From: Paroedura picta
Taxonomy: Eukaryota; Chordata; Lepidosauria; Squamata; Gekkonidae
Assembly (NCBI RefSeq): GCF_049243985.1
Contig: NC_135384.1
Span: 12,644,501 to 12,708,500, forward strand
DNA: 64,000 nt
Reading direction: 5' to 3'
Position numbers and translations under genes: made by a program. The notes under the pieces are model-generated. The model saw only the letters and a program-made list of their open reading frames with translations. It ran no database searches and had not been told where the DNA came from. Of the stretch, positions 10,702 to 21,254 are shown one piece after another. The first letter of the stretch is position 1. The number at the start of each line of letters is the position of its first letter.

Positions 10702-11649
10702 ATGACCAATTTTACATCCATATCTGAATTTGTGCTCCTGGAATTTTCAGACACCCGAGAACTGCAGATCTTACATTTCCTTATATTTTTAGTAATATAT
10801 GTGATTGCACTGACTGGGAATGTTATCATCATCGTGGTTATAGTGCTCAATCATCATCTACACACCCCCATGTACTTCTTCCTAATGATCTTGTCTGTTC
10901 AGGACCTTGGCACAGTTTCTGTCACGGTACCTAAAGCTATGGCCAATTCCCTCCAAAACACCAGGTTAGTTTCTTATTCAGGTTGTGTGGCTCAAGTGTT
11001 TTTCTTTCTTCTATTTGAAGCGGCAGATTTTGTCATCCTTACAATTATGGCGCATGATCGGTATGTGGCTATCTGCAACCCATTGCAATATGAGGCCATC
11101 ATGCACAGAGGAGCCTGCTTTCAAATGGCAGCAGGTGCATGGATTGCATGTAACCTTTATGCCACTTTACACACCACGAGCACTTTTTCCATCACCTTCT
11201 GCTCCAATAAGATCGATCAGTTCTTTTGTGAAATTCCACAGGTGCTTACACTCTCATGTTCAGATTTATATCTAATTGAAGTTGGACTACTTATATTCAG
11301 CTGCATCATAGTTGGAGGATGTTTTGTCTTCATTGTCATAACCTATGTGCAGATATTTGCAGCACTACTCCACATGCCTTCTGTGCAGGGCCGGAAAAAA
11401 GCCCTCTCCACTTGCATCCCCCACCTCACTGTGGTGTCTCTGTTTGTTTTTACTGCAGTGTTTGCTTATGTAAGGCCTCCTGCTAACTCTTCATCTGCTA
11501 TCAATATGATTTTTGCTGTCATGTATGCTATATTACCTCCACTGCTGAATCCCTTCATCTATAGCATGAGAAACAAAGACCTGAAGACTGCATTGTTTAA
11601 GCTCACTGATTTTAGACACTTCCCCAAAACCTTTTCTGCCAAATTCTAG
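10702..11649 (+). CDS. Olfactory receptor (class II, OR14-like), copy 2
   Basis: Intact 315-residue OR, in frame from MTNFTS to SAKF, closest to copy 1. All hallmark motifs are present: LHTPMYFFL at 53-61, MAHDRYVAIC at 116-125, TYVQIF at 214-219, KALSTCIPHL at 233-242 and PLLNPFIYS at 280-288. Odd point: residue 63 is Ile where the other ORs here and nearly all ORs have Asn (PMYFFLxNL), at the core of TM2. Other differences from copy 1 include Phe110, Val181 and His224. The frame is open, but the Asn63 change could reduce function. The AATAAA at 11883 marks the likely mRNA end. Confidence 0.94.
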   Translation: MTNFTSISEFVLLEFSDTRELQILHFLIFLVIYVIALTGNVIIIVVIVLNHHLHTPMYFFLMILSVQDLGTVSVTVPKAMANSLQNTRLVSYSGCVAQVFFFLLFEAADFVILTIMAHDRYVAICNPLQYEAIMHRGACFQMAAGAWIACNLYATLHTTSTFSITFCSNKIDQFFCEIPQVLTLSCSDLYLIEVGLLIFSCIIVGGCFVFIVITYVQIFAALLHMPSVQGRKKALSTCIPHLTVVSLFVFTAVFAYVRPPANSSSAINMIFAVMYAILPPLLNPFIYSMRNKDLKTALFKLTDFRHFPKTFSAKF

Positions 11650-11882
11650 GAAAATTGTCTTGAATGACTTTATCTGAGTTATTTTCTTGACTGTTTTTGT
11701 AATGTGGGGAATCCAAATGTAATAAGAATGAAAAATGTTTTGGTTATTGTTTTGATTTGCTTTCCCCGTCTTCTTGTTCTCAATCTGTTGCACTAGACTT
11801 TTGACAGGCAGGTGGGCATTACCGGCCCCATGAAAGAAGCTTTACGTGTTTTTTTGTGTTGGCATAACCAGCCACAGCTTTA

Positions 11883-11888
11883 AATAAA
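11883..11888 (+). terminator. Candidate polyadenylation signal of OR copy 2
   Basis: AATAAA at the same offset after the stop as behind copies 1, 3 and 4, within conserved 3' flank. Inferred. Confidence 0.5.
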
Positions 11889-11944
11889 ACCTGAAGTATT
11901 AGTTAGACAAAGTGGAGATCCTGACCATTTTTCAGCCTACCACA

Positions 11945-12312
11945 CCCCAACCTGAATTTTAACTCAAGTCTTTATTATTACGGTACTAGACCAGTAGTCA
12001 CATTACAAAATACATAAAAACATCTGGCATTAACAAGATACATAAAAATAACTGATAACTAAAATATTATAAAATTTAAAAACATTTCAGCTATAAGAAT
12101 CCTTCTAATTTTAAAATTCACAAGCATTCTCTAGCAATTGAGACTATCTGTACCTAAGTTGCTCCGAATCCATCCAGCTCTTCCATGTTTTGATAGCTCT
12201 TCAAGCAAATCTGGCCACAATAGAAGTTATTTCTGTGCTTTTGTCTGACAACATGTCTTTGATTGCCTTTGAGTTGGGCTTATTCTGTAGGGAAGGTATA
12301 AGAAGCCTATTT
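11945..12312 (-). mobile_element. LINE 3' end, antisense (unit B copy)
   Basis: Same insertion as at 2050-2412 with the same left and right junctions. Duplicated along with the OR. Confidence 0.65.
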
Positions 12313-12915
12313 GGATGAACTGAGAACTTCAAGAGGAACAAAGAAAGAAAAGGAAAAAGTTCAGGAAATGGAGGAAAGGACAGAGCTCTAAAGAAGATTA
12401 CCTACAGGTTACTAGGCCTTTCATCAGAAAGGCCAAAGATGAGAGTGAGCTAAGATTGGCCAGGGAAGCCCATTGTAACAAGAAAATATTTTTCCGTTAT
12501 TTGAGGAGCAAACATAAAGTAAAGGAGGCAATAGGCCCACTGTTGGGTGCAGATGGACAAATAGGCTCAGCGCCAATTTTACATCTGTTTTTTCCCACAG
12601 GTCAAAGGGTTTAGGCACATCTAGAGATGGCAGTAGCCAAAGGATAGTGTCTGGGTGGCAGGTTGACATGTATAGAGAGGTTGTCGAGAGGCATTTAGCT
12701 GCACTGGATGAGTTCAAATCCCTTTGGCCGGATGAAATGCTCCCGAGAGTGCTCAAATAACTTTCCGGAGAACTTGCTGAACCCATATCCATCACCTTCG
12801 GGACCTCTTTTAGGAGTGGAGATGTCCTGGAGGACTGGAAGAGAGCAAATGTTACTCCGTTCTTCAAAAAAGGGAGGAAGGATGACCCGGGAAACAGACC
12901 AGTGAGTCTGATGAG
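12313..12915 (+). mobile_element. CR1 LINE fragment (unit B copy)
   Basis: Same left junction as at 2413 and 17967. It extends further into the RT than the first copy, up to the start of the NYRPVS region. It is cut where the DIRS/Ngaro-like fossil begins. Confidence 0.75.
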
Positions 12916-14040
12916 TGCACCTTCCAAGCTGGCCTCAGGCAGTTATGGTGACAGTTGAAGGTTGAGGGGATCTCAACTACCCTCCTTCCTCATGAAAGAT
13001 TGGGCCTGATGAAAGGGCTGCTGGGTGCTGCCCTCCCTGCGTGCAACCCAAACCTGTATGTGCCCCACCACACCTCTCACACACATGTGAGCAGCGGCAA
13101 GGCTTCTGGGTACAAACCATGTGATTGTAGTCCCAGCACACAAGCCTGTGTCTTGCCTGGACAATGCCCCTTTCTTCTCCTTTTCATGCTGTGAGCACAT
13201 GTTGAGACCCACCCTGACAAACCAGGTATCCTGGTGTTTTATGTCCCAACATACCCAGGGGTTGCAAGACAGAATTGTAAGACCTGAATCACTGGTCATA
13301 CTCCAGGGTTGGCTCATCACCCCCAAGCTCCCAGGCCTCCAGGACATATGCCAGGTACCTGTCAAGATACCTGCTGTATTCTAGATATGCTGCACTGATG
13401 AGGGAAAACTATTTAGCAAATCCCGTGAGCCAATTGTTGAATGACTGCTCGCACCGCGGTGTCACCTTCTTCTTGGTGTATTAGTACCTACCTGTGTCCC
13501 CCCGTTTTTGTGGCTTGCCTTATGAAGGCAAAAATGTCCACAAAATGCTTTTCCAATGTGCATTCCCATAGATTGTGCAGCAGGTGAATGTCAGGGAGGG
13601 CTTCCATACCCATGAACTTTCTGGGGGGTTCCCTCATTGCTCTCTCCTCTTCTCTCACTTCCAGCAGCCAACTGGCAGTAGCTCTTGGCTTATGGTGGGA
13701 AGGTCTGGCATAAATGGCCCTTCCAGGCAGTACCAGCCCATCTTCCTCAGAGGACTCACCTGAGGATGTCAAGCTTTGCCTGGAGTACCCATACCTGTGG
13801 CAACACCGTGCTCACCATTGGTGGCGCCATGCCTCAGAGCGAGTGCCAGAGTTGCATGCTCCTCTGTGCTCTGAACTGGCCTCATCACCGTGCTTGTCAG
13901 TGGAGCTAATGTCCTGCTGTGAATCCCTGCTACTCTTGCCACAGAACTGTTGAGCCATAGCTTGGGCAGAGCCCTGTCAAAAGCACTTGGGTCTCCAGTG
14001 GGAGTCACCCCCTGCCTGTTGTCCCCATCTGAGCATGAAG
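12916..14040 (-). mobile_element. DIRS/Ngaro-like fossil, gag part (unit B)
   Basis: Minus-strand gag-side remnant with the zinc-knuckle-like segment near 13075-13140, related to 5270-6310 and 22000-22900. Broken. Its left end abuts the CR1 fragment. Confidence 0.55.
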
Positions 14041-14919
14041 ACTGGTTGCAAGGGCTGCCTTGTCAATTTGGCTAGAGTGGCTCTGCCTCAGAGGGTACCA
14101 TTCAAACCCCTGTGTTTTTACCTGTGAGCCCTGCCCATCACCTTTGCCCACTGGAGGATGGTCCATCATACCCTTGATGAGACGGGGCCATGCCCGCACT
14201 TCTCCGCATGCAAGCTTCTGCATCTTCCCTGCTGGCTGAGGACCCAATGGAGCTGCCAAGACCGCCTGCCCCACACCTCCATTCCCCCCATGGAGGGGAT
14301 GGGTTGATGGGCCCTGCCTAAAGCCCCATCACCCTTTTCTGCATGAGCTGCGTGCCTGACACCTTTAGCCGACCCATCCCTTGAGGAGACTCCTGCCCCC
14401 CACCTCACTCAAGGCCTGTTGCAGCCTGTTCTGCTGCCTGGATGGCACCGCAGTCACCCACGATACTCTGGCATGGATGGCACTAGACCGCCGTTTGGTT
14501 CCTGTCTGTGTCTATGGTTCCACAACCCGGGAGAAGGCTAAGTGGCCAAGTGCTCAGAAGCCTCTCCTCTGCCGTTCCCCACCCGACTATTCTTTGGTTA
14601 CATCCTGCACCCGAAATCGTCACCCTCCCACCAAGGACATATTGTCCCCCTTGTTTCACCTCACCCCCACCCACAGCCTGCAGCTGCGGGACGGCTGTCT
14701 GTATAAGGCTCCTGCCTCACTAAGTGCATGAAGTGGAGAGAGGGGGAATGGGTGGAGAGGCAATAGCTCACACACTTGTGCCTCCACCCGCTGCAAGTGA
14801 TGGCAAAACCTTCTGTTGTGGCAGCTCCCAGGGGCAAATGAGGCTGGGCTAGGGCATGAGGCACTGTTTATAGCCTGACTCATTGTCCACACACCAAACA
14901 CACAGCATCCGACCATCCT
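14041..14919. other. GC-rich stretch of unknown origin
   Basis: Clearly richer in G+C than its neighbours. Short overlapping open frames occur on both strands, none with a recognisable domain. A small piece (TTGATGAGAC to AAGCTTCTGCATC, about 14170-14230) recurs at 22908-22960, so part belongs to the neighbouring retroelement fossil. I cannot identify the rest. Confidence 0.35.
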
Positions 14920-15715
14920 TGATGAGAATACCAAAGAAACCTTAGGAAAAATGGATTGCACAGTCATTGGAAAAAAATCTTGGGGGACTGAAAGATCCAT
15001 AAAATATTTTTCAATAAGTTTTTAAGGCACTTCAGCTTAAAATTTTAACAAACCAAAGCTGAACTAAATTCTTGAGGGATCTTTCTTTTTGAGAGCACGG
15101 TGGCATGCTCAAAGAACTCTAATACTAAGACACGGATATTGCTTAGATATCTTGGGTCTTACATCATGCACAGGCATATTGTACTAATTATCTATTTAGG
15201 ATAGTTAAAAATAAAGGTGTGTGGGGGGGAGAGAATACAGCAACAGTAAAAGGCTTCAGAAACACTTGATAATTAAGTGAGCTGAACTCCTGGGAGCCAG
15301 TTGCCAAGGACAGAACATAAATTAATCTCTGTCTTACTTGTACAGACTTTTGGTCTATTATTTGACGGAAACTAGCAGCACACATTCTATCGAGCCCTCT
15401 ATGGAATAACCTGGACAGGCGGATAGATGAACTTAAACCGATAAATTGAGCCAGACCTCCTCTCATTTGTTACAGATCTTAATGCTATTTAGGCATCAAA
15501 CCACATCCACATGAAGAATGAAAGCATTCTACTTGACAACGGAAACTGAGCAGAAAAGGAGATAGGGAACCAAAGCTGAAAAGGTCTGGAGAAGAAACAG
15601 GACTCTAAGGCATTCAATAATATTTGGTACTAGAACATCAATATCTGAGTGGAGCACCATTGCAGCAGTTTCAAAGGTATTCCTTCCTAACTTTTACAAT
15701 GTTTTAGGATAGATT
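14920..15715. repeat. Conserved spacer block upstream of OR copy 3
   Basis: Shorter copy of the block at 6710-7855. It keeps the right part, including the candidate donor TTTCAAAG|GTATTCC near 15676. No gene seen. Confidence 0.55.
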
Positions 15716-16362
15716 CAGATGGGTAGCCATGTTGGTCTGAAGCAACAGGAGTTGTACATTAGGAATTTAGGATGGCATTCTACTGCATCATGGACCTTTA
15801 ACACTGGGGCTCCAAGGCTTTCTAGGACTATGTTGGCATATATATTCCAAAAAGAGGACTTCCAAAAGACTCATCACCATTTGTGTGTGGTATTGTCTAT
15901 GTAACAACAGCCCTTACATAGGTCATTCAATATGGAATCAGGAAACATTTCGCTGTACTTTCTTATACATGCAAAAGTTGGATAGGAGTCATTCTCCAAG
16001 GTTTGGTATAGTTCTAGGTCAAATTTCCAGAGTGTGTGGACATGGAAATTCTAGAAGCTTAGGTCAGGGCAAACTAACACATGGTTGGTGGGGTTGCAGA
16101 AAGTCAGTGAGATATTGATCTCCCATGTAGTTTGGCTATCTACAATGTCATTCTTTGCTTGTACAAGAAAGACTTACCTACCATGCTATGGTTAAAAAAA
16201 GAATAGCAAATAACCATTCATTCATCTTAGTTTATTTGCAGTGCTATTGAAAGACAATTGCCTTCAGAGAAAGCACATTTGAATAGACCAGCGAAGAATT
16301 CTGAAGAGACCAGCTGAGGATAGTTCTCTCCAGGTAACCTGCACCTGGATATTGAGAACAAA
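15716..16362 (+). promoter_or_regulatory. OR-proximal block of copy 3
   Basis: A truncated Penelope-like start (15718-15775) jumps straight into the OR-proximal block, so the intervening repeat was lost in this unit. The acceptor region here is TAGTTCTCTCCAG, about 10 bases shorter than in the other copies, followed by GTAACCTGCACC and the ATG. Confidence 0.45.
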
Positions 16363-17289
16363 ATGACCAATTTTACATCCATATCTGAATTTGTGCTCCT
16401 GGAATTTGCAGACACCCGAGAACTGCAGATCTTACATTTCCTTATATTTTTAGTAATATATGTGATTGCACTGACTGGGAATGTTGTCATCATTATGGTT
16501 ATAGTGCTCAGTCATAATCTACACACGCCCATGTACTTCTTCCTAATGAACTTGGCTGTTCAGGACCTTGGCACAGTTTCTGTCACGGTACCTAAAGCTA
16601 TGGCCAATTCCCTCCAAAACACCAGGTTAGTTTCTTATTCAGGTTGTGTGGCTCAAGTGTTTTTCTTCGTTCTATTTGAAGCAGCAGATCTTGCCATCCT
16701 TACAATAATGGCGCATGATCGGCATGTGGCTATCTGCAACCCATTGCAATATGAGAGCATCATGCACAGAGGAGCCTGCTTTCAGATGGCAGCAGGTGCA
16801 TGGATTGCATGTAACCTTTATGCCACTTTACACACCACGAGCACTTTTTCCATCACCTTCTGCTCCAAAAAGATCAATCAGTTCTTTTGTGAAATTCCAC
16901 AGATGCTTACACTCTCATGTTCAGATTTATATCTAATTGAAGTTGGACTTCTTTTATTCAGCTGCGTCATAGTTGGAGGATGTTTTATCTTCATCATCAT
17001 AACCTATGTGCAGATATTTGCAACACTACTCCGCATGCCTTCTGTGCAGGGCCGGAAAAAAGCCCTCTCCACTTGCATCCCTCACCTCACTGTGGTGTCT
17101 CTGTTTGTTTTTACTGGAGTGTTTGCTTACTTAAGGCCTGCGACTAACTCTTCATCTGATATCAATATGATTTTTGCTGTCATGTATGCTATATTACCTC
17201 CACTGCTGAATCCCTTCATCTATAGCATGAGAAACAAAGACCTGAAGACTGCATTGTTGAAGCTCACTGCTTTTGGACACTTCCCCTAA
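16363..17289 (+). CDS. Olfactory receptor (class II, OR14-like), copy 3
   Basis: Open 308-residue OR with all seven helices and the usual motifs. Two oddities. The TM3 motif reads MAHDRHVAIC, with His121 replacing the Tyr of DRY, a position important for G-protein coupling. The C-terminus is seven residues shorter than in copies 1, 2, 4 and 5 because one base is inserted near 17286, giving an early stop in the cytoplasmic tail; this should matter little. Several positions (FADTRELQ, ESIMHRGA, GCFIFII) match copy 4 while the rest matches copy 1, suggesting gene conversion. Confidence 0.92.
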   Translation: MTNFTSISEFVLLEFADTRELQILHFLIFLVIYVIALTGNVVIIMVIVLSHNLHTPMYFFLMNLAVQDLGTVSVTVPKAMANSLQNTRLVSYSGCVAQVFFFVLFEAADLAILTIMAHDRHVAICNPLQYESIMHRGACFQMAAGAWIACNLYATLHTTSTFSITFCSKKINQFFCEIPQMLTLSCSDLYLIEVGLLLFSCVIVGGCFIFIIITYVQIFATLLRMPSVQGRKKALSTCIPHLTVVSLFVFTGVFAYLRPATNSSSDINMIFAVMYAILPPLLNPFIYSMRNKDLKTALLKLTAFGHFP

Positions 17290-17533
17290 ATCCTATTCTG
17301 CCAAATTCTAGGAAAATTGTCTTGAATGACTTTATCTGAGTTATTTTCTTGACTGTTTTTGTAATGTGGTGAATATAATAAGAATGAAAAATGTTTTGGT
17401 TATTGATTTGCTTTCCCCCTCTTCTTGTTCTCAATCTGTTGCTCTAGACTTTTGACAGGCAGGTGGGCATTACTGGCCCCATGAGAGATCCTTTACATGT
17501 TTTTTGGTGTTGGCATAACCGGCCACAGCTTTA

Positions 17534-17539
17534 AATAAA
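17534..17539 (+). terminator. Candidate polyadenylation signal of OR copy 3
   Basis: AATAAA in the conserved 3' flank, same relative position as in the other copies. Inferred. Confidence 0.45.
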
Positions 17540-17589
17540 ACCTGAAGTATTAGTTAGACAAAGGGGAGATCCTGCCCTGTTTTCAGCCG

Positions 17590-17965
17590 ACCACACCGCA
17601 ACCTGAATTTTAACTCAAGTCTTTATTATTACGGTACTAGACCAGTAGTCAAATTACAAAATACATAAAAACATCTAACATTAACAAGGTACTTTAAAAA
17701 TCATTGATAACTAAAATATTATAAAATCTAAAAACATTTCAGCTATAAGAATCCTTCTAATTTTAAAATTCACAAGCATTCTCTAGCAATTGAGACTATC
17801 TGTACCTAAGTTGCTCCGAATCCATCCAGCTGTTCCATGTTTTGATAGATCTCCAAGCAAATCTGGCCACAACAGAAGTTATTTCTGTGCTTTTGTCTGA
17901 CAACATGTCTTTGAGTGCCTTTGAGTTGGGCTTATTCTGTAGGGAAGATATAAGAAGCCTATTTG
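17590..17965 (-). mobile_element. LINE 3' end, antisense (unit C copy)
   Basis: Third copy of the ancestral insertion seen at 2050 and 11945. Confidence 0.65.
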
Positions 17966-19898
17966 GATGAACAGAGAACTTCAAAAGGAACTAAGAAAGA
18001 AAAAGAAAATGTTAAGGAAATGGAGGAAAGGACAGAGCTCTAAAGAAGAGTACCTACAGGCTCCTAGGCACTGTAGATCAATCATCAGAAATGCCAAAGA
18101 TGAGAGTGGGGGGAAGCCCATTGTAAGAAGAAAAGATTTTTCAGTTATGTGAGGAGCAAACGTAAAGTAAAGGAGACAATAGGCCCACTGTTGGGTGAAG
18201 ATGGACAAACTCTAACAGAAGATGCAGAGAAAGCAGAAAGGCTTAGCACCTATTTTACATCTGTTTTTTCCCCACAGGTCAAAGTGTTTAGGCACATCTA
18301 GAGATGGCCGTAGCCAAACAATAGTGTCTGGGTGGCAGGTTGACATGGATAGAGAGGTTGTCGAGAGGCATTTAGCTGTACTGAATGAGTTCAAATCCCC
18401 TGGGCCAGATGAAATGCACCCGAGAGTGCTCAAAGAACTTTCTGGGGAACTTGCAGAACCCTTGTCCATCATCTTTGGGACCTCTTTAAGGACAGGAGAT
18501 GCCCCAGAGGACTGGAAGAGAGCAAATGTTATTCCGATCTTCAAAAAAGGGAGGAAGGATGACCTGGGAAATTACAGACCAGTGAGTCTGACCTCTGTTG
18601 TGGGGAAGATAATGGAGCAGATATTAAAGGGAGCGATCTGCAAACATCTGGAGGACAATTTGGTGATCCAAGGAAGTCAGCATGGATTTGTCTCCAACAG
18701 GTCTTGTCAGACCAACCTGGTTTGCTGGATCAGGGAAATTCGGTTGATATAGTTTACTTGGATTTTAGTAAAACTTTTGATAAGGTTCCCCATGATGTTC
18801 TGATGGATAAATGGAAGGACTGCAATCTGGATTTTCAGATAGTTAGGTGAATAGGGAATTGGTTAGAGAACCGCACTCAAAGAGTTGTTGTCAATGGTGT
18901 TTCATCAGACTGGATGGAGGTGAGTAGCGGGGTACCTCAGGGCTCAGTGCTTGGCCCGGTATTTTTTAACATATTTATTAATGATCTAGATGAGGGGGTG
19001 GAGGGACTACTCATCAATGTTGCAGACGACACCAAATTAGGTGGACTGGCAAATACTCCGGAAGATAGAGACAGAGTTCAACAAGATCTGAACACAATGG
19101 AAAAATGGGCAAATGAGAACAAGATGCAATTTAATAAAGACAAGTGTAAAGTTCTGCATTTGGGTCAGAAAAATGAAAAGCATGCCTACTGGATGGGGAA
19201 TACACTTCTAGATAACACTGTGTGTGAACGAGATCTTGGGGTACTTGTGGATTGTTAACTAAACATGAGCAGGCCGTGTGATGCAGCGGTAAAAAAGGCA
19301 AATGCCATTTTGGGCTGTATCAACAGGGGCATCACATCAAAATCACAAGATGTCATAGTCCCATTGTATACAGCACTGGTCAGACCACACCTGGAGTACT
19401 GTGTGCAGTTCTGGAGGCCTCACTTCAAGAAGGATGTAGATAAAATTGAAAGGGTACAGAGGAGAGTGATGAAGATGATCTGGGGCCAAGGGACCAAGCG
19501 CTTTGAAGATAGGTTGAGGGACTTGGGAATGTTCAGCCTGGAGAAAAGGAGGTTGAGAGGGGACTTGATAGCCCTCTTTAAGTATTGTAAAGGTTGTCAC
19601 TTGGAGGAGGGCAGGATACTGTTTCCGTTGGCTGCAGAGGAGAGGACATGCAGTAATGGGTTTAAACTACAAATACAACGATATCAGGAAAAAAAATTCA
19701 CAGTCAGAGTAGTTCAGCAGTGGAATTGGCTTCCTAAGGAGGTGGTGAGATTCCCCTCACTGGCAGTCTTCAAGCAAATGTTGGATACACACTTTTCTTG
19801 GATGCTTTAGGATGCTTTGGAATGATCCTGCGTTGAGCAGGGGGTTGGACTAGATGGCCTGAATGGCCCCTTCCAATTCTATGATTCTATGATTCTAA
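17966..19898 (+). mobile_element. CR1 LINE, RT to 3' end
   Basis: Longest CR1 in the window. In order: the pre-RT region; SPGPDEMHPRVLKEL; FKKGRKDDLGNYRPVSLTS; YLDFSKTFDKVPH; SSGVPQGSVLGPVFFNIFINDL; a VADDTKL box where the usual YADD has Val-Ala-Asp-Asp; KCKVLHLG; the C-terminal CINRGI, then EYCVQFW, and [18 protein letters not shown]. The 3' end carries the 8-mer repeat ATTCTATG. It is interrupted by stops and shifts (near 18750, 18848 and 19257) and is dead. Confidence 0.92.
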
Positions 19899-19904
19899 GT
19901 TCTC

Positions 19905-21120
19905 ACCTGAATTGACCGTACAACCTACATTGGAATAATACATGTTCAGATGTCCCAATGCTCCATCCTGGCAGATTCATAAATGATCACAGGTGCGTTT
20001 TTTTTTTTAAATAAGCCTTCCCTAAAAGCGGATGGGAGCATGTTATATTGTAAGAGAGTAAATGATCAACTATGTTCTGGGAAAACAAGATTAGATAAAT
20101 AAGGTAATGGCCTGAAATTATTAAGTGGAGGCATTGGGAAAAGTGGATTTTTTACTTGATTGAAATCCTGTTGGCGATGAATATCTAGGATTCTTTGTTT
20201 TATCATTTCCTTTGCTCGGTTGAAACCCAGAGACAGTATTAACTGTTTGGATAGACCATATGAGCAAAGTTTTTTCTCAAGAGTGGACATCCATGGCACA
20301 ACCAGACATCATTAGGTAAAGCAAACCCTTTGTGGAAAAAAAGCAATTTTAACCAGTACATGGACGTACATATCTATATTCTGGACAGAATACATATCTG
20401 GACAGAATACCTTCCTATTTCCACCCGTATTGCAGCATTGGGAATGCTGGTTGGTACTTAGAGCAGGGATCTTAAACATTTAGCCTGGGTCTTTTCTAGG
20501 CTGGAAATACTGGCATTTATACACAATGGGGCCCCATATATCATCTGTGCTAGAGGTTTTGCCTTCAACAGCTTAAGGGCTGCAGGAACATTATGCCCAA
20601 CATTGTGCCAGAAGAATTTCTGAATGGCACCTGAGCTACTCAGGGCATCTGAGGAAATATATGATATATGGGTGTTTCTATGGCCATTTGATTGGAATAG
20701 TACTCCCAGATATTTGTAAAATCTGACCTGTTCTATGGGTGATGAATTGAGATGCCATGTATATGTTTTAGGATTGTTACCAAACACAATAATCTTTGTT
20801 TTTGAATGATTGACCTCTAGCTGGTTCAATCAGCAATAAGTAGCCAGTAGAACCAAGGCCCTTCTCATTCCATTTGGCTTTCTTGATAACAGGACAATGT
20901 CATCTGCATACAGCAGTAGCGAGATATGTTTGTTAGCTAATCTGGGGGAATGTAATTCACTATTCCGAAAATGTTCAACGATATCATTTATAAAGATGTT
21001 AAACAGTAGAGGTGATAATACACAACCCTGCTTAACTCTCCTGCTTTAATAGAATTAGTCAGATGACCATGAGGAATTTTAACTCCAGTTGTCTCATCAT
21101 AAATCCCTCCTCTACTCCCA
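19905..21120 (-). mobile_element. Non-LTR retrotransposon RT, antisense
   Basis: Minus-strand RT with LLYADDIVL (about 20895-20925), NHSKTKIIVFG (about 20775-20815) and FYKYLGVLF (near 20700), then a C-terminal domain at 20066-20560. Same family as 1-560. Fragmented by several stops. The clade is not resolved by eye. Confidence 0.75.
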
Positions 21121-21139
21121 GCCGGGATCAGGGATTAGA

Positions 21140-21205
21140 ATTAGAGAATCATAGAATCATAGAGTTGGAAGGGGCCATACAGGCCATCTAGGGGTGATAA
21201 AACAT
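21140..21205 (-). mobile_element. CR1 3' tip, antisense
   Basis: GAATCATAGAATCATAGAGTTGGAAGG and the following bases are the reverse complement of the CR1 3' terminus. It splits a repeated LINE sequence (TAATAGAATTAGTCAG occurs on both sides, at 21047 and 21232). Confidence 0.7.
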
Positions 21206-21254
21206 AACCCTGCTTAACTCCCTTAAGTGCTTTAATAGAATTAGTCAGCTGACT

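Noticed and set aside
19870-19898. Short direct repeats (ATTCTATG) as a possible CRISPR-like or satellite array
   Set aside because: They are the normal 3' terminus of CR1 elements and occur in only two to four units.
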